A program made the translations under genes and the position numbers. The notes below the pieces were generated by a model. It searched no databases and was not told where the DNA came from. It saw only the letters and a program-made list of their open reading frames with translations. From NCBI GenBank assembly GCA_900708905.1, contig CAADRB010000006.1:3032456-3096455 (forward strand): DNA of 64,000 nt, written 5' to 3'. This document shows, piece by piece, positions 50,267 to 62,990 of the stretch; the first letter of the stretch is position 1, and every line of letters begins with the position of its first letter. The DNA comes from Hymenolepis diminuta. Lineage: Eukaryota > Platyhelminthes > Cestoda > Cyclophyllidea > Hymenolepididae.

Positions 50267-50935
50267 TCAAATTCAAATTCAAATTTATATTCAGTGACAT
50301 TTTTGTAAATATTTTAATATTCAGTTTTCTAACATTTCGTCGCCAACTTTTATGATCTACAAGCCGATGTCCCAATCAGAACAAGGAAAAACACACGTTC
50401 ACGTTGTTATTGCAAAAACGTATTGCGGTATAACTCTAACCCTTTACAGTATTATGAACTTCATAAAAGTTCACATAAACAATTTAAGAGATATGCGTTC
50501 ATTTTTATACAAAGGTGAAGAAAACATAAAACAAACATTTAATTTTGCCTAGTGAAAATGGTTAATTCTTATTCATCATTATATTACCACCTTAACAAAT
50601 AGCTAGACCAATTTCGGAGAAATTATTTTGAATCGTGTTTTGGATAATTTTGCAAGTTCATATAACTTACTTTTCCACTAAAACTGAACTTCATTATGAT
50701 AAATCCAGTGATTTTGCATGCGGGTCATTAAAGTTAAGCTTGTACTTCAAAAGGGAGATTACTCGATAATTAGCTATCCTACTTCCGTTTCAAACTGTAA
50801 AATATATCATACGAGCCTTCAAATTATCTTATCCACGGAATAAAGAATTTTGGCATTAAAACAAGGTATCATGCTTTGGCTCTCGCGAACTGTATTTAAA
50901 AAATAATTAAGAATTAGGAGACGTTATAGAGTTCA

Positions 50936-51200
50936 TCTTGAGTGAAGTCAGCTGTCAGTTATGTTGCAATCATGTGGATAAGGATTTGATCTGAACTTAG
51001 AATAGTGTAAAGTGAAACACTATACTGCCAATCAGATGAGCATTCTGCGACTCAAATCCAGAAATCATGTGAAGTTTCTCCTTTGATTTTCTCTTTTTAT
51101 ACCCTCCCTGTATGCTTTATTAAACTTTACTTAACCAATTTTGATTTCTTCTCACAATGAAAATTCGTTAACTCCTCTGAATCGCTGTGGGTTATAAGCA
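50936..51200 (+). repeat. Interspersed repeat R3, copy 3
   Basis: It aligns closely with copy 1: GAGTGAAGTCAGCTGTCAGT, ATTCTGCGACTCAAATCCAG, then AATCATGTGAAGTT, and a final GCTGTGGGTTATAA. It lies in intergenic DNA upstream of the channel gene. Confidence 0.58.
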
Positions 51201-52984
51201 TACTTATAATCATTAAGAGACCTATCGTTTATGGTATATGAGTAAAAACCATAGTAATAAGAATAGATTTACACCACTGGTGTAGCGCAGTACACTTTTG
51301 CAAAGTCGAATACCACGAGATAAAAGACCACCGATACACATCCCATAATTTAGTGGTCAAGTTGAGGAAGGTAGAATGTGGGATTATAGTTAGAGCGCCT
51401 ACAGGACCTCTTCTCTCCATCCAAGTTAGATATGGGCTTGAGAAGTTTTATATGCAAATCGGCAGATTGTTATGGAGATAAAAAGAAAGGAGAAATGCCA
51501 CCACCTGCACTTTAAACTTGACCAATTCCAGATGTGTGCTTCAGCTATCAAAAGAGTTATAATCAAATCCCGAAATATGCGATAGTGAAAACGTCAATGA
51601 GAGCAAAATTGTGTAGGAGAAAATTGGTCCTCATTTTAATTGTTCTCCAGTCAAACCAGTCAGCCAAGCCTCATATTTCAAATATATTTGCTGTCCTTTA
51701 GTTTATCTTAAAAAACACACTAGTTACAACTTGAATTCCTTAAAATTACAAATGGAAATCTTCAAATTTTAATTTCTATGTGCCTTCTACGTGCAATGAC
51801 AAATTATATCTCAAATTGAACATAGAATAAATAAGTTTGATTAAATGGACAGAATACGATGATTTGTTTACCAAGAAGACAAACAGGGTGGATAATGCTT
51901 GGAGTCCCGACCCTGCCGGTACTGACCTAAATGCTCTGCTTGTGACAATTTGCCCCCCTCTGGCTCCGTATATCTATTTGTTACCATGATCAATTCTTAT
52001 CCGACTCTGTGCTTACCTTGTGTCCAATAACAGGAATAAATGTGGTCGTTGTGTAATTTGCAATTCACAATCAAAACTACCACTTAACCCTGTAGATTCC
52101 TCTTCTCTGATTTCCTGCACTCAAGTAGCTCTAGACCCAGATCTGCTCTTCGGCATCCGTAGGACGTAATATAATGAAAAATGAAAGATCGACGCCACTA
52201 AATACATGTCAAACACTGATGATTTGTTGCTTACTGCCATGGGAAAATATGACTAGTTTTAGCGCAAAATTAGTGATATTTTGCAATCATAGTAAATTGG
52301 CAGTTACAATATTTTGTCTACAGTAATAATTCACAAGAAATTGATTTCGACTAATCTTTAAACTATCTGGATCAGTTTAAGCAGTTGAAGATCTGCGTTT
52401 AATAAAGGGATTTGAAACCACCCGCTGCAGCTCAAAACCAACAATAAAGCGACTTAAGCCTTTCTCTTACGAGAGTGGAGAGAAGCCATTGACTAAAGAA
52501 GGAGATCAAATGTGAAGAACGCAGTAATATTTTTTACCCAGTTCTCCTAGTATTTAGAGGAGGGTAAAATAAGGTATCCATTAACGAATGTATGTGTTCT
52601 ATTGAATATAGAATAGTTGGGCTTAAACAGAAAAGATAAGTTTTCACGAGGTTGGTGAAAATTTTTTATTTTCTACTCGTTCATACATATTTTCTGTTTA
52701 CGAGTACGATTTAAAGTTAGAATAAAGAGAAGATTATCCCCTACGTTTCGCACCTTCTGGTATCTATAATTGTTCATTACATTTTATTTGGAAAAATAGT
52801 TTGTCTCATTTTTTGCACATTTCGTTTCTGTATATCAGTTTGATATTTAACACTTGATGCAAATGCCAACGAATGTTTTACAATTCATTTTTTAACTTCT
52901 AATAATATTCAAGGTGCAATCGTTCGCAATGCCCGTTAATTTGTGATATTAATTTAGTATTAAATTTTCATAATCTATTAGATA

Positions 52985-53155
52985 TATTATATTAATACAA
53001 TATATATATATAAATAATAATTATAATAATTATGTATAAATATATAATTGATTTATATAATATGATATATTTTACATGATGTATTACATTACATATATAT
53101 GTAATAATTATATATAAATATAATAAATTAATATATACATATATATTCATTATAA
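52985..53155. repeat. Low-complexity AT tract
   Basis: About 170 bp made almost only of TA, TAA and ATAT steps with occasional C or G. It is a degenerate AT microsatellite that could form cruciforms or slip during replication. The long minus-strand open frame across it (Tyr/Ile-rich) is an artefact of this composition. Confidence 0.8.
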
Positions 53156-53944
53156 AAGAACTTTGCAAATATCTACAAAAATACTTTACTAAAAGTGTTA
53201 AATAATTCAATACCATTACCAGACTTAGCATTTCAAATTAAGCAGAGGATAAAATAAGGTCAGTAGAATCTTCGCTTTGAGTCCATTGATTTTCAACTAA
53301 ATTTCAACTAATAACTTGCTGAATTTTACCTGCTTTTTTAAGTTTTTATCCAAAAAAATAAGACTGAAGGAGACATTTTAGAAATCACACTTGTGTTATT
53401 TACTTCTCTTGAAACTTTTTCTCTTCATTTCTTCTTATGAATTTTAATGAGCTGTCTGGAGCTGTCAAATTCGTTGGTTCAGTTTTCCGGGTGCCTGAAA
53501 ATCAGAAAAATAAAGATTTTAATAATCTGACTAAACATGCACTCAAAATTTTTTTATTTCACTATGATAATAGTTATAAAATCTACTGCCTTTTTAAACC
53601 TTAAACCGGGAAGCCTCAAGTGGAAGAGCAGGTCAGTATATTTGTAAAAGAAATGAAGTTTTCTTCTCTATAACAACATTGGCTGCTGAGACGAAAAGGA
53701 CGAACTGTCAGCAATCTAATTATAGGGGAAAGGGTTTCTCAGGGCATCTCGGGGTAAACGATGTCAGGATGCTGATAGATATCATGATGTCCAAATACCC
53801 GAATTTCAGTCACTGGATTTGGTCTTTTAGATTACTTGTCATAATTTCCACTACGTTACATGTTAAAGCCCAATTTATAGTTCATGAGAGACAGAACACT
53901 GAGAAGAACTTGCATCTAAACGAGACAAGTAAGGGAACTTATTA

Positions 53945-54175
53945 GAGTGCGTCTATAGCGCATAAGTCACTGTGCACGTCTGCCATACCAGAGGTCATGG
54001 ATTTGATTCCCATCGGCGCACACTCAGTGAGTGTAATGGTCATTCATACTGGTTGACTTTGGCAAATATATAGGGTGACAGAATTCGAGTCTCCCTCCTC
54101 TTGTTATTCTTTTCCAGCATGAACGTTGGAAAACCCTTTCCTAAATGGTCTAAGGGATTATTTTAATTGATTCAA
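53945..54175 (+). repeat. tRNA-derived SINE, copy 1
   Basis: The head resembles a tRNA gene: an A-box-like TAGCGCATAAGTCACTG near 53955 and a B-box-like GGATTTGATTCCC at 53999-54011, at roughly the tRNA spacing. A shared body follows. It contains a second B-box-like motif GAATTCGAGTCTC (54081-54093), then CCTTTCCTAAATGG, and an AT-rich tail. The same order occurs in copies 2 and 3, which is what defines the family. Edges are approximate. It is a non-autonomous element and encodes no protein. Confidence 0.7.
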
Positions 54176-54329
54176 ATATAATGAATACAAAGTGTGACAA
54201 GTGGGAGAAAGGAGACTGCCACAGGCTGGAGTGGAGTAAAAAGTGAAATATATTTGTTAGTATTAATATCAGATACTATAATGGGATGAATTTCGTGTGA
54301 GAATATTTTGTCTTTTCTATCACTGAAAG

Positions 54330-54640
54330 GAAAAACGAATTGGAAAGACAAGGCCAACCATTCTTGATGAAAATCCGGGCAATGAGCACAAAACATCGTA
54401 GATAAGCATCTTCTGCAATCCAGAAGACGATTCATGAAATTTGGGAAAGTTAGTTACCCATCTTGTAAATATTGTACAATTTGAATCCAAAAACCAAATG
54501 AATTAAGACTGGTATTTTAACGTTGCTTCCTATATCTTTTTGGTCCCATTATTGGACTTTCGGTTAATCGACTCCAGTCGCTTCCCACAATTAAAAATTT
54601 TGCACTTTTGTATTATTGTGACTAAAAATAATAACAATCA
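54330..54640 (+). repeat. Interspersed repeat R3, copy 4
   Basis: It shares AAGGCCAACCATTCTTGATG with copy 2, TTTGAATCCAAAAACCAAAT with copies 1 and 3, and CCCACAATTAAAAATTTTGC with the conserved 3' part. It starts about 150 bp after a SINE copy. Confidence 0.55.
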
Positions 54641-57387
54641 AATGCATAATCTTGCTGCAATCACGTTACACTATTCAAGTACAGTGTGAAGATTTGTAAA
54701 GTAGTATCACGACGTCGCTCATAGTGCGTGCACTTGCAGGCTTTATTCCCCGTACGTTGGTGTTTCCCGCTTGTATCCGGGAGCAGAAACTCCTAACTGT
54801 TGAAATTATTAATTAATGGTATAGTTAATGGATTATCCGGTATCCAAGTCAATAAAGCTAATATTTTTCAGTAGAAAATTGTAATTTGAAGCTTAAATCA
54901 TTTCATCTCTTTTCCATTTGGTCTGAGAATCTGCATCTAAAATATATCTTAGTGCACTTACTACCATGATGGCTGCTTAATGATATATATAAATGATAAA
55001 ATACTCTTGCATTCATAAGTGTTTTAAGTAATATTTCTGTCTCACAAATAAATTAATGTGAACAACCTGTTTTGATCGATTTTACAAATGAGTGCAATCC
55101 GTGCTCCCTCGTTAACAGAATATAAACCCTATGCAAATTCCTATCACTCAGCAGAATTTAAATGCAACTTGCTAGATTAGGCTTTATTTATAGACAGAAG
55201 TAATTAATAATTAAGCACAAATCTAGTAATTTTGGAATGCACACATCAAAGACCTGACCATTCTCATAAATCTTGATCATAAATATTTCATTCGCAAGTT
55301 ATTTTACGACTTTATTTACACTTGAAATTATGCATGTCACTTTTAGAATCGGTTATGTATAACAAATCCATTAAGAATATATAGTCTAATTTGGTGTTTC
55401 TTCTCAGTAACAATATTCACTATTGTCGTAGCCAAGTCTTTGATGAGAACAGTCTGTCAAGGCTGAAGCACTCTACATGGGCTGTTTTCAAATTCCAAAC
55501 TTGGAAAGTCCAATCTCAAGTAAATTTGTGCAAGAACAACAAACTATTACGGACGTGAATAATGAAATAAAGGAGAGCGAGTATTTTGCGCTATCAAAGA
55601 AATTACTGGTCCACAAAAATAACAGCAATCTCAATTGCACAGAAATAAAAGTTGTTAAACAAGCAGATATCTGGACATTGTCAACGACTCCGATCTTAAG
55701 CTTAACGCTGGTTTATCTGAGGTGACGAATGTTCTCTATTAATATTGCAAATAACGAATGACAACAAGAATGGCAGCCACGTAGAGAAAATTCCATACTC
55801 AAAAATTTATCTCTCCATCCTCCCTCACAAATTAAAAATTTGTAGTCATGCTTTCGTTTGTTCATCTAGTATAACTGAGTGTACGATAATATTGTTCACC
55901 TGATGATCTATCATGTTTGACCATTAAATTGTGCTCATAAAGAGCTGGAAGTAAATGGCTAAATTTGAGGCAAATTGTTTAATCGCGGCTTGCCATTTGC
56001 CTTTCAGGTATTTAATAAATGCAAGTTATAAGGAAGACATTTTGGTTATTAAATTCAGTAAATTACGCCATATTTATAATGTTTTTCCAGTATTTTCTGC
56101 CTCTTCATGGCTACTGCTAGAAGATATAATTAAATCAAAGTGACATGACCAACCTTCCGACCAAATCTCATCTGTAATTATCAGGTATTAATTAATCAAG
56201 GAATCAAATCCTGGAATTGACGCATGAAAGCGAGAAAGTAGAAGCTCAACTTTTTTAACTACAAATGGATAAGACTATTCTCTTTCCTTTTGTCTCCCCT
56301 GTTTCACATCTTATTGAAGTATCTCGTTGTTTACCTTAATCAAATACTATCCCACCATTAAATTTGGTATTTTGCATTGGCCTAAAGGTTAATACTTGCC
56401 AAATGAAAAGTAAGAAGACTTCTAAATTTAAAGAATAAATCTTTTTGTTCAAAATTTAATTTTTAATTAATTTGGCTTATAGAATAACAGTGAACTGTCA
56501 CTTATCGATAGTTTAAATCTAAGTCACACTTACCCTAGCGATAAATCATAACTCTTATCACTGCCGAAACGTTAGCTCAAAATCAGTTTCGATCAGAATT
56601 CGGTTTGGGATTTTAATAAAGTTTAAATGAATTTTTCATTGGAAATAGTAATTACTACCATTGTTAATAATAATGTTATTATTGAAAACACGAGAGTTTG
56701 TTCAAATCAAATCTTAAATTCCTTTTGTATGCAGAGAGATTAAGCCTTAAGTGATAAAATCATCAAATTAACAAATTTTCACAGCAAATATTATCGCCCA
56801 TAGGATTAAAGAAAATTTTATAAATTTTATTCATGAAATTGTATTTGAATACGGAGAACGTCAAAGATGTACGAATGTACGAAACGTGGATAGGGCAGAG
56901 AAAAAAGATATGAAGTCAGGGTATCAATAATATTACTTTATTTGCCATTTGGAAGCATTTTGTTGTCCATGTTCTCTTAAGGAATTTAATACCCACTGTA
57001 GTATTCAAGCGTTCAAATTTACTAAATTGACTCTATAATATTCAAAAATTATGTATTACCTAATTAATGTCGATTGATTCAACCGTGATCTCAAGGTTGA
57101 TTTAATTCTGTGTTTGTTTCTCCGTACCTTCTTACACCAAAGCGTAGGTAAACATATAGATAGGCTTTCATATGAGAGTGTTACTGTCTGCAGTACATCG
57201 ATATTTTACGACTTAGGTAAAGGAAAGATAGAAAGGAAGGAAAGATATTCTGGGCCGCCGTTAAGAACAATTTGCATTCTATTGCACTCTCTCCTTGATC
57301 AAAGTTGACCAGTGTAATGAATCTTTCACATTAATTTGCCGACTGTTTCACCAATATATATAAAGTTTGTGACCTCTGACAAACATG

Positions 57388-57480
57388 ACGTGCATATTAA
57401 TCACTAAGCCATCGTCTTACAAGAGGTTACAATTCGAGAATACCCCAAACTGCTGCCCCACTGAGACTGGCTGGACAGTT
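57388..57480 (+). repeat. tRNA-derived SINE, partial copy
   Basis: The head-like sequence GCATATTAATCACTAAGCC, followed by CAAGAGGTTACAATTCGA, aligns with the copy 1 head (CATAAGTCACTG then CCAGAGGTCATGGATTTGA). The body downstream is hard to follow, so only the tRNA-like part is claimed. Confidence 0.4.
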
Positions 57481-60400
57481 GCAGCTCTAATTTTAGACAA
57501 TATGAGTAGGTTAGTTAGGTACTTAGTCCAACCTAGTCTGCTAGATTATTTTTCAAGCAGATGAGATGAAAAATATGATCGGATTAGTGAGTCTTAAAAT
57601 GGAACATAATATTTTGTCAGAATTCTGAAGGATACAGAAACATAAAGGAATCCACACCGCCTTTAAGGCAACAGAAAATAAGTGTCATCGAAATCGCTAC
57701 CTGCATTATCTGTTAATATGGAAAGGAAAAAATTCTCAGGATGCCTATAAATGAACTGTTTCAAGTGCATGCTTGGCATCTAATAATTCTTGGAGGCCGT
57801 CATTTAGAACAAATTCCAATTTTCGTCATCGTCAGAAATAAATTCAGACATATCAATGTAAAATTTCCGAGGGGTATGAGAAAGTTAATCGGAGAGATTT
57901 CTTTATTGAAGACAAAATTTGAGCATAGCTTAAAATGCAGTTATATCCTCTTCGTTCTCCGAAGGTGTCAACTCATTGAATTTTAAGTGCGTTCGGCTAG
58001 CTTTCAGGGCAAATGGATGCAAATAAAGGCAGAATTTGAACTTTAAATGCAATGGTTTGCATTTATTTGTATATTTTCTTGCAAAAGAAGGAGTTTATAA
58101 AAATTAATCGCCTTGAAAGTTTGGACGGTCATACTGCTCTCGTCTGTAGCCTATTTTCATCTAAACTCAAGTAAATATCCAAATTGTAACTTTGATGTAT
58201 AGTTTAATTAACATCTTTTGATGAACGACCATTAATTTTACATGTAGAAACAGATCCGCTATTTACGTATTTTAACTCTATCTAAATAGAAGGCGAAGAT
58301 ATTTAGCGGTGATATTTTTTTCTGAAATGTTGTTCACAGTTTAAATTTGAGCAAAAGTTTAAAAACTGCGATAGAGAGAATAGATTTTTCGAAATAATTA
58401 ATTAATTAGAGGTTAACGCAGGAAGGATACAAAGTTAGCAACATTTGCTGAGCGATAATTTTGCCTAAAATTTATTTGATCAGGAATAACTATAGAGGAT
58501 GTCCATTAGTAGTTTTTTGCAAATAAAAAACACTTTTCATAAGTTTATATTCAATTACAGCAAGCAATTTAGTGATGATAACTTGTTTAAACGTAAGGAA
58601 GGCAAAAAATTGCTCAAAAGTGCAAGTGAATTAATTTGAAAAACAAACTTATCCTAAATTATTCAAAATTTTGCCAAACTCTTACTCCAAAATTTTGTAA
58701 AATCTCATGGTGCATTTTGCACTTCGCCTTTGTCATCCTTATTTACTACCCACAGCAATATAAAATTTTTCATCATGAATCAATGGGATTGAGTAATTCA
58801 GCATACCTTTAGTGCTCATTTTAAATGCATAGCCGCTATTGGTTAGCCAAAACGTGATGTGGTGGAGACCGTCATTCACAAGTTACATAGACTAATCTTT
58901 CATGTTATAAAGATTGTGACATCAAAAGTTTTACAAAATTTAATAAAATTTCCCTCTGACCAATATAAATGTTTAATCATGTAAGTTTTAAACAGTTTTA
59001 AATTTGGAAAGAATGGATTCTAAAACAGGTAGAGGAATTAATGTGCGATAAGTTTATATTTATTGATAAATGATAGTTATCGACAGAAAGGAGAATGAGT
59101 CAAATATGATTAGTACAAAAGATCAAATTCATTAAATTCTGAGAATGAAATTCGTTTCCATGTCACTGGATTTTTTATGATTGATTCAATATAAATTTAA
59201 GAGGGAAACTAGTTCACTTACGGATATATTAACCGCTAACTAGGCAGCCGACGAATACTTAATACCCAAAATGTAAATAAGCAACAAAATAGAGAAACTG
59301 AAGTCTTCTTCCTTATCTCTAAACAACTTTGCCCAGATAATAATTTTCCATCCATATGGCATATAGTTATTCAAGTGAGTGAAGTTAAATAGTTTTTTCA
59401 AAAAGAACCCATGTTTATTTTGTAAAATTAACGCAGTTTTGATTGATTTCGTCACAATTATAATAAAACGGTGCTATCTCTCTCTTTAAGATTTAATTAC
59501 GATTTAAAATCAGGAGGTTAATTGTAATCTACCAGTCCACATGCAATTTTAAGGGGGGTAGGTTTTTGTTTGCCCAAAAAATTAGAAAATTGCTTTCAAA
59601 CATGGTTGGTCGATACGACTTTCTGCTGTTGGCTATCGAAACCATGATTTTCGAAAGCACATCAATGAATTTAATCCAGGCACAGGAAATCATACGTAAC
59701 TGTTTCGGCAGAACATCATTCAATTTGATTTTTTCCCATATTATTCGATAATATTACTCTGCATACCCACTGAATACAAGTACCGTTGGAGTGCTGACAA
59801 TATATTCTATCCTCATTTTCCATTTGAGTCGATGTGACACAAGCCAGTAAAATTTTGAAAATTTGCAGTCTATACATAATATCGCTGAATAGGTAAGCAA
59901 AAAATTATGTTCTCTTCCTCTGAAACCAAGTATTTTCTACGAAAAATGTGATCCTCCCTAAAATGAGCTCTAGGTATGTCACTATTGGACCTGATGGATA
60001 ATATTTCTAAATTCAGGAATAAATAATCTTACCGGAAGTGAATAGAATAATTTATTGAATGTACTGCTTCCAACATAGCAGCATTTATCGTATCAGAGCT
60101 GTTAGCCCATGTGATAATTGTATACAGTACCGCGTAAAACCAGAATAAATTTGACTAGGAACCCAAATAAGAGGCAAGAAAGAAAAAGTAAACATTCAAT
60201 ATCTGCTAAAAAGTGCAATTGTTACAAAATTAACAATAGTGCTCTCCAGCATACCTGTGAGGACGCATTGATAAAATCGTGAATATGTATTTAACGTAAC
60301 TCCAAAGTGTTACACGAAGGAGAAAAAGGAAGAAGAATTAGGGTTTCAACGCTTCATATAGCACATCACATAAGTTATGCGCAGTACAAGGTTGTTTAGT

Positions 60401-61129
60401 AGTTCGAATAAACAATTTAACAATTATACATTATTGCAGAATAGAAGGAAAGGGAAGCATAAAATGAAATGTTACTTTCGTTAAGGAAAAAGTATTTTCT
60501 CCTTGACAGTATTGATTAAAATCTAATTTTACTCTAAAATCTGAGCATGAGGAATGTCAGGTAGTTTTGTAAGTGATGAAACTCGGGGATGATGAAATTC
60601 TGGGGGTATTGAGCTTTGAGGGAATAGTTTATTTTGCAATATTCAAATGGCCTATTAAAAATGTAAAGGTAATTGCTTTATTAATTTATTTTTCTATTAC
60701 AACTTAAATTATCAAAAGGTCGTTTATGTACGTAGATTATTGATATTATAGTAAGTGCGGTGAAAAAACTAAATCATAAAGCCGTTAACCAATTCTTAAG
60801 CAAAAAAAAAACAAAAAAACCAAGGTTAAAAGCACCTAACTTTACTGGACACATGCAGCTTTCAACAGCTACAACCATGCAGAGAGGCTTATTTAGATTT
60901 CTCTATCTTATGAAGGATGACTCTCTATACGTTTACGAAAATAATCCTCTCATCACCTCTTCTATGACAAAATTTTACGGTGATGTCTCTGTCTCTATGA
61001 CTCAAATCTCTATCTGTCGCATCTAAACGCATTTATCGATTTCCCTCTTTCTATAACCGTGCAGATTCAGTAAAAGTACACTGTATTCATGTCCTCACGC
61101 GTGTGCTTGCCCAGGTGACTTATTTAAAC

Positions 61130-61300
61130 TGTCTTTGTATTTCCATTCGCACACACGATAAACACGCAGACATACATGTCATTTATCGGCTCATAAACTT
61201 CCCTCCCATCTCCCCTCTTCATCATCTCTCCCTTACTCTCTTGATTCCTCATTGTGGTTGGTTCAGTACACTTTGGCCTACACAGCTCTTTCTGTTCAAC
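61130..61300 (+). repeat. R4-like pyrimidine-rich repeat
   Basis: CCATTCGCACACACGATAAA precedes TTATCGGCTCATAAACTTCC and a CT-rich run to about 61250. The order resembles R4, but the conserved end is lacking. Confidence 0.35.
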
Positions 61301-62621
61301 TTTTTTTGAAACTACTGTTCGCTGCTGTTAGCCACTAGCTATAGGTCTTGGCTTCTACGATCTGATTCTGATTCTTTAGTTCCAACATTTTCTTAATTTG
61401 GCTTTGAACATGAACGCATATTTGCTTGCTAGCATCAGAAACGGTAAGTTAAGTTGTTTTGAACAGCCTGTTTAGTGAAACCTTACTTGTTTATGCTAAA
61501 ATAAAATGGCAATATAAAATAGGATTGTCATTTTTAAGAACGATGTGATAAAATTTTTCTCCCATTATTATTGAAATGATAATTAACCTTTACATTATTT
61601 AAGTGTACTAATTTGAACTACGCTATGCCGTACATAGTTCGAGTTGAATTTGAATAAGTTTTCGTTATCACAACGACAACTTTTGTCCTCCAACTCCCTA
61701 GCTGGGATGCCGGCTTGTAGATTGTAAAGAATTTGAATTGCAGGAAAAACCCAGGTAATAAAGTTTGATTCGCGGGCGATGGAAAATAAATCTGACGTTA
61801 ATTCGGATGTCTGCTTTAGATTTTCATTACAACCGTAAACAAATAACCAGTTGAATAAATTCTTAGTATTTATTTACTTTATTATTTTACGTTAAACGTA
61901 TGTTTACAGAATGCGTGTCTTTAAAATACTTGACGGAAACAATCCAATTTGACCACTAAATGAGATGTAAACTACAAACGATCTCTCCATCTCTGAATAC
62001 AAGCAGAAATAGTAACTCAAAAGCAAAGAATTCTCTGTTAAAGTTTGGCTGCGTAACTTCTCAAAATAATCTGCTAAGATAGCTCTTCCCATGTCATTGG
62101 CTCTGCGAGAGCATAATCCTATGATCAGCCTTTTCAGAAGACATAAATTTTCAATATTTATGCTGGAGTTTGTATGGATGAGAATAATGGCAATATTTCA
62201 TGCCTCCTCAAGTCAAATATACACGCTCATAACTGTAAGAATACGCAATGAATCAAACTGGTGTGACTGACCACTTAATTGGATTAACTACCATCAAGCC
62301 CTGAATATCACGGACAGGAATTCACAAAGGTAAACAGAGGTCAAATAAAATGGTTTGAGCTTTGAGAATCATAACTCTTGTGAGAAAATGGAAAATTCAA
62401 TGATTTCAGACTTCAAATAAAACAGTGACTCATGACAGTCAGTTTTCATTTCGCTAGTTTGCTTGTTAAGGTGCTATTTCATGAAAAGTATATGTAAAGT
62501 TCGGTTTGCTGATCTAATTATAAGGCGTGAGCAGTGACTTAAAAGCATGAAACAGTTTTATAAGGATTTTAAAGAAGTGACTGCAGACAACTACTTCATA
62601 TTTGATATAAAATTTAGTTAT

Positions 62622-62692
62622 GCTCGCTAGTATAATGGTAAACTATGCTCGCTCAGACCCCAGAGAGAGGGAAAACAGAGATTAAGCTAGAA
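62622..62692 (+). repeat. tRNA-derived SINE, internally deleted copy
   Basis: TAGTATAATGGTAAACTATG (62628-62647) looks like the D-arm and A-box of a tRNA of the Asp or Glu type. The T-arm is missing: the sequence passes into GAGAGAGGGAAAACAGAGATTAAGC, which matches the body after the first B-box in copy 2. It is best read as a SINE copy with an internal deletion, not a tRNA gene. Confidence 0.45.
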
Positions 62693-62884
62693 AAAATCAT
62701 TTAGTAACCAGATACTTAGTTACTGAACTTAAAATTTTTGTATAAATTTGGAATAGAAGTCATTCCAATTGCGATTGACTGAAAAAAATTAAGCAAATTA
62801 TTGATGATTATTAAAATTCCAAGTATGCGATGATAGATTTCAATTATTCAAATAACGAACCAATCGATAAATGACGATTGTTTT

Positions 62885-62990
62885 CGTCTGGCCTTGGCCT
62901 GTCGGGTTTAAGACCTGGAAATGGCACCGCGATGACGCGGCATCGATACCACACTTTCGGTGGACGGCAAAGCATTGTGTTGCCATCCTA
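62885..62990. other. Small GC-rich island of unknown origin
   Basis: About 105 bp of clearly higher GC than its surroundings, with CpG-containing words such as CACCGCGATGACGCGGCATC. Its edges are sharp on both sides. I recognise neither a gene nor an RNA. It could be the end of an inserted element or a fragment of coding sequence. Confidence 0.4.

Larger units (their letters stand above)
48470..50413. mobile_element. Possible decayed mobile element around the assembly gap
   Basis: Near-identical direct repeats of about 60 bp (48470-48529 and 50354-50413, beginning GATCTACAAGCCGAT) flank about 1.8 kb of sequence that is less AT-rich than its surroundings. The interval contains a poly-C run at 48715-48722, an assembly gap (49012-49454) and coding-like fragments on both strands. 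Direct flanking repeats, an unresolved gap and a composition shift suggest a retroelement or another inserted repeat. I see no reverse transcriptase, integrase or transposase motif in the visible part. The direct repeats might instead be two copies of a short dispersed repeat. Confidence 0.35.
50414..53944. other. Intergenic sequence with one R3 copy and an AT-rich tract
   Basis: No gene was seen. An R3 copy lies at 50936-51200. A stretch near 51900-52170 weakly resembles 20750-20890. A strongly AT-rich tract spans 52985-53155. Confidence 0.55.
54641..62621. other. AT-rich intergenic sequence
   Basis: No gene was recognised. It holds a partial SINE (57388-57480) and an R4-like block (61130-61300). 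The open frames present are short, have no recognisable family and look like chance, for example 55477-55725 and 57741-57986. Confidence 0.5.

Noticed and set aside
51900..52170. Weak likeness to 20750-20890 as a further repeat family
   Set aside because: Only scattered words match (TATCTAT, ATCCGACTCT). Not strong enough to list as a feature.
52992..53231. Minus-strand frame rich in Tyr and Ile
   Set aside because: It is a by-product of the AT-rich low-complexity tract.
53679..53945. 88-codon plus-strand frame
   Set aside because: Mixed composition and no family recognised; it ends where a SINE begins. Not enough to call a gene.
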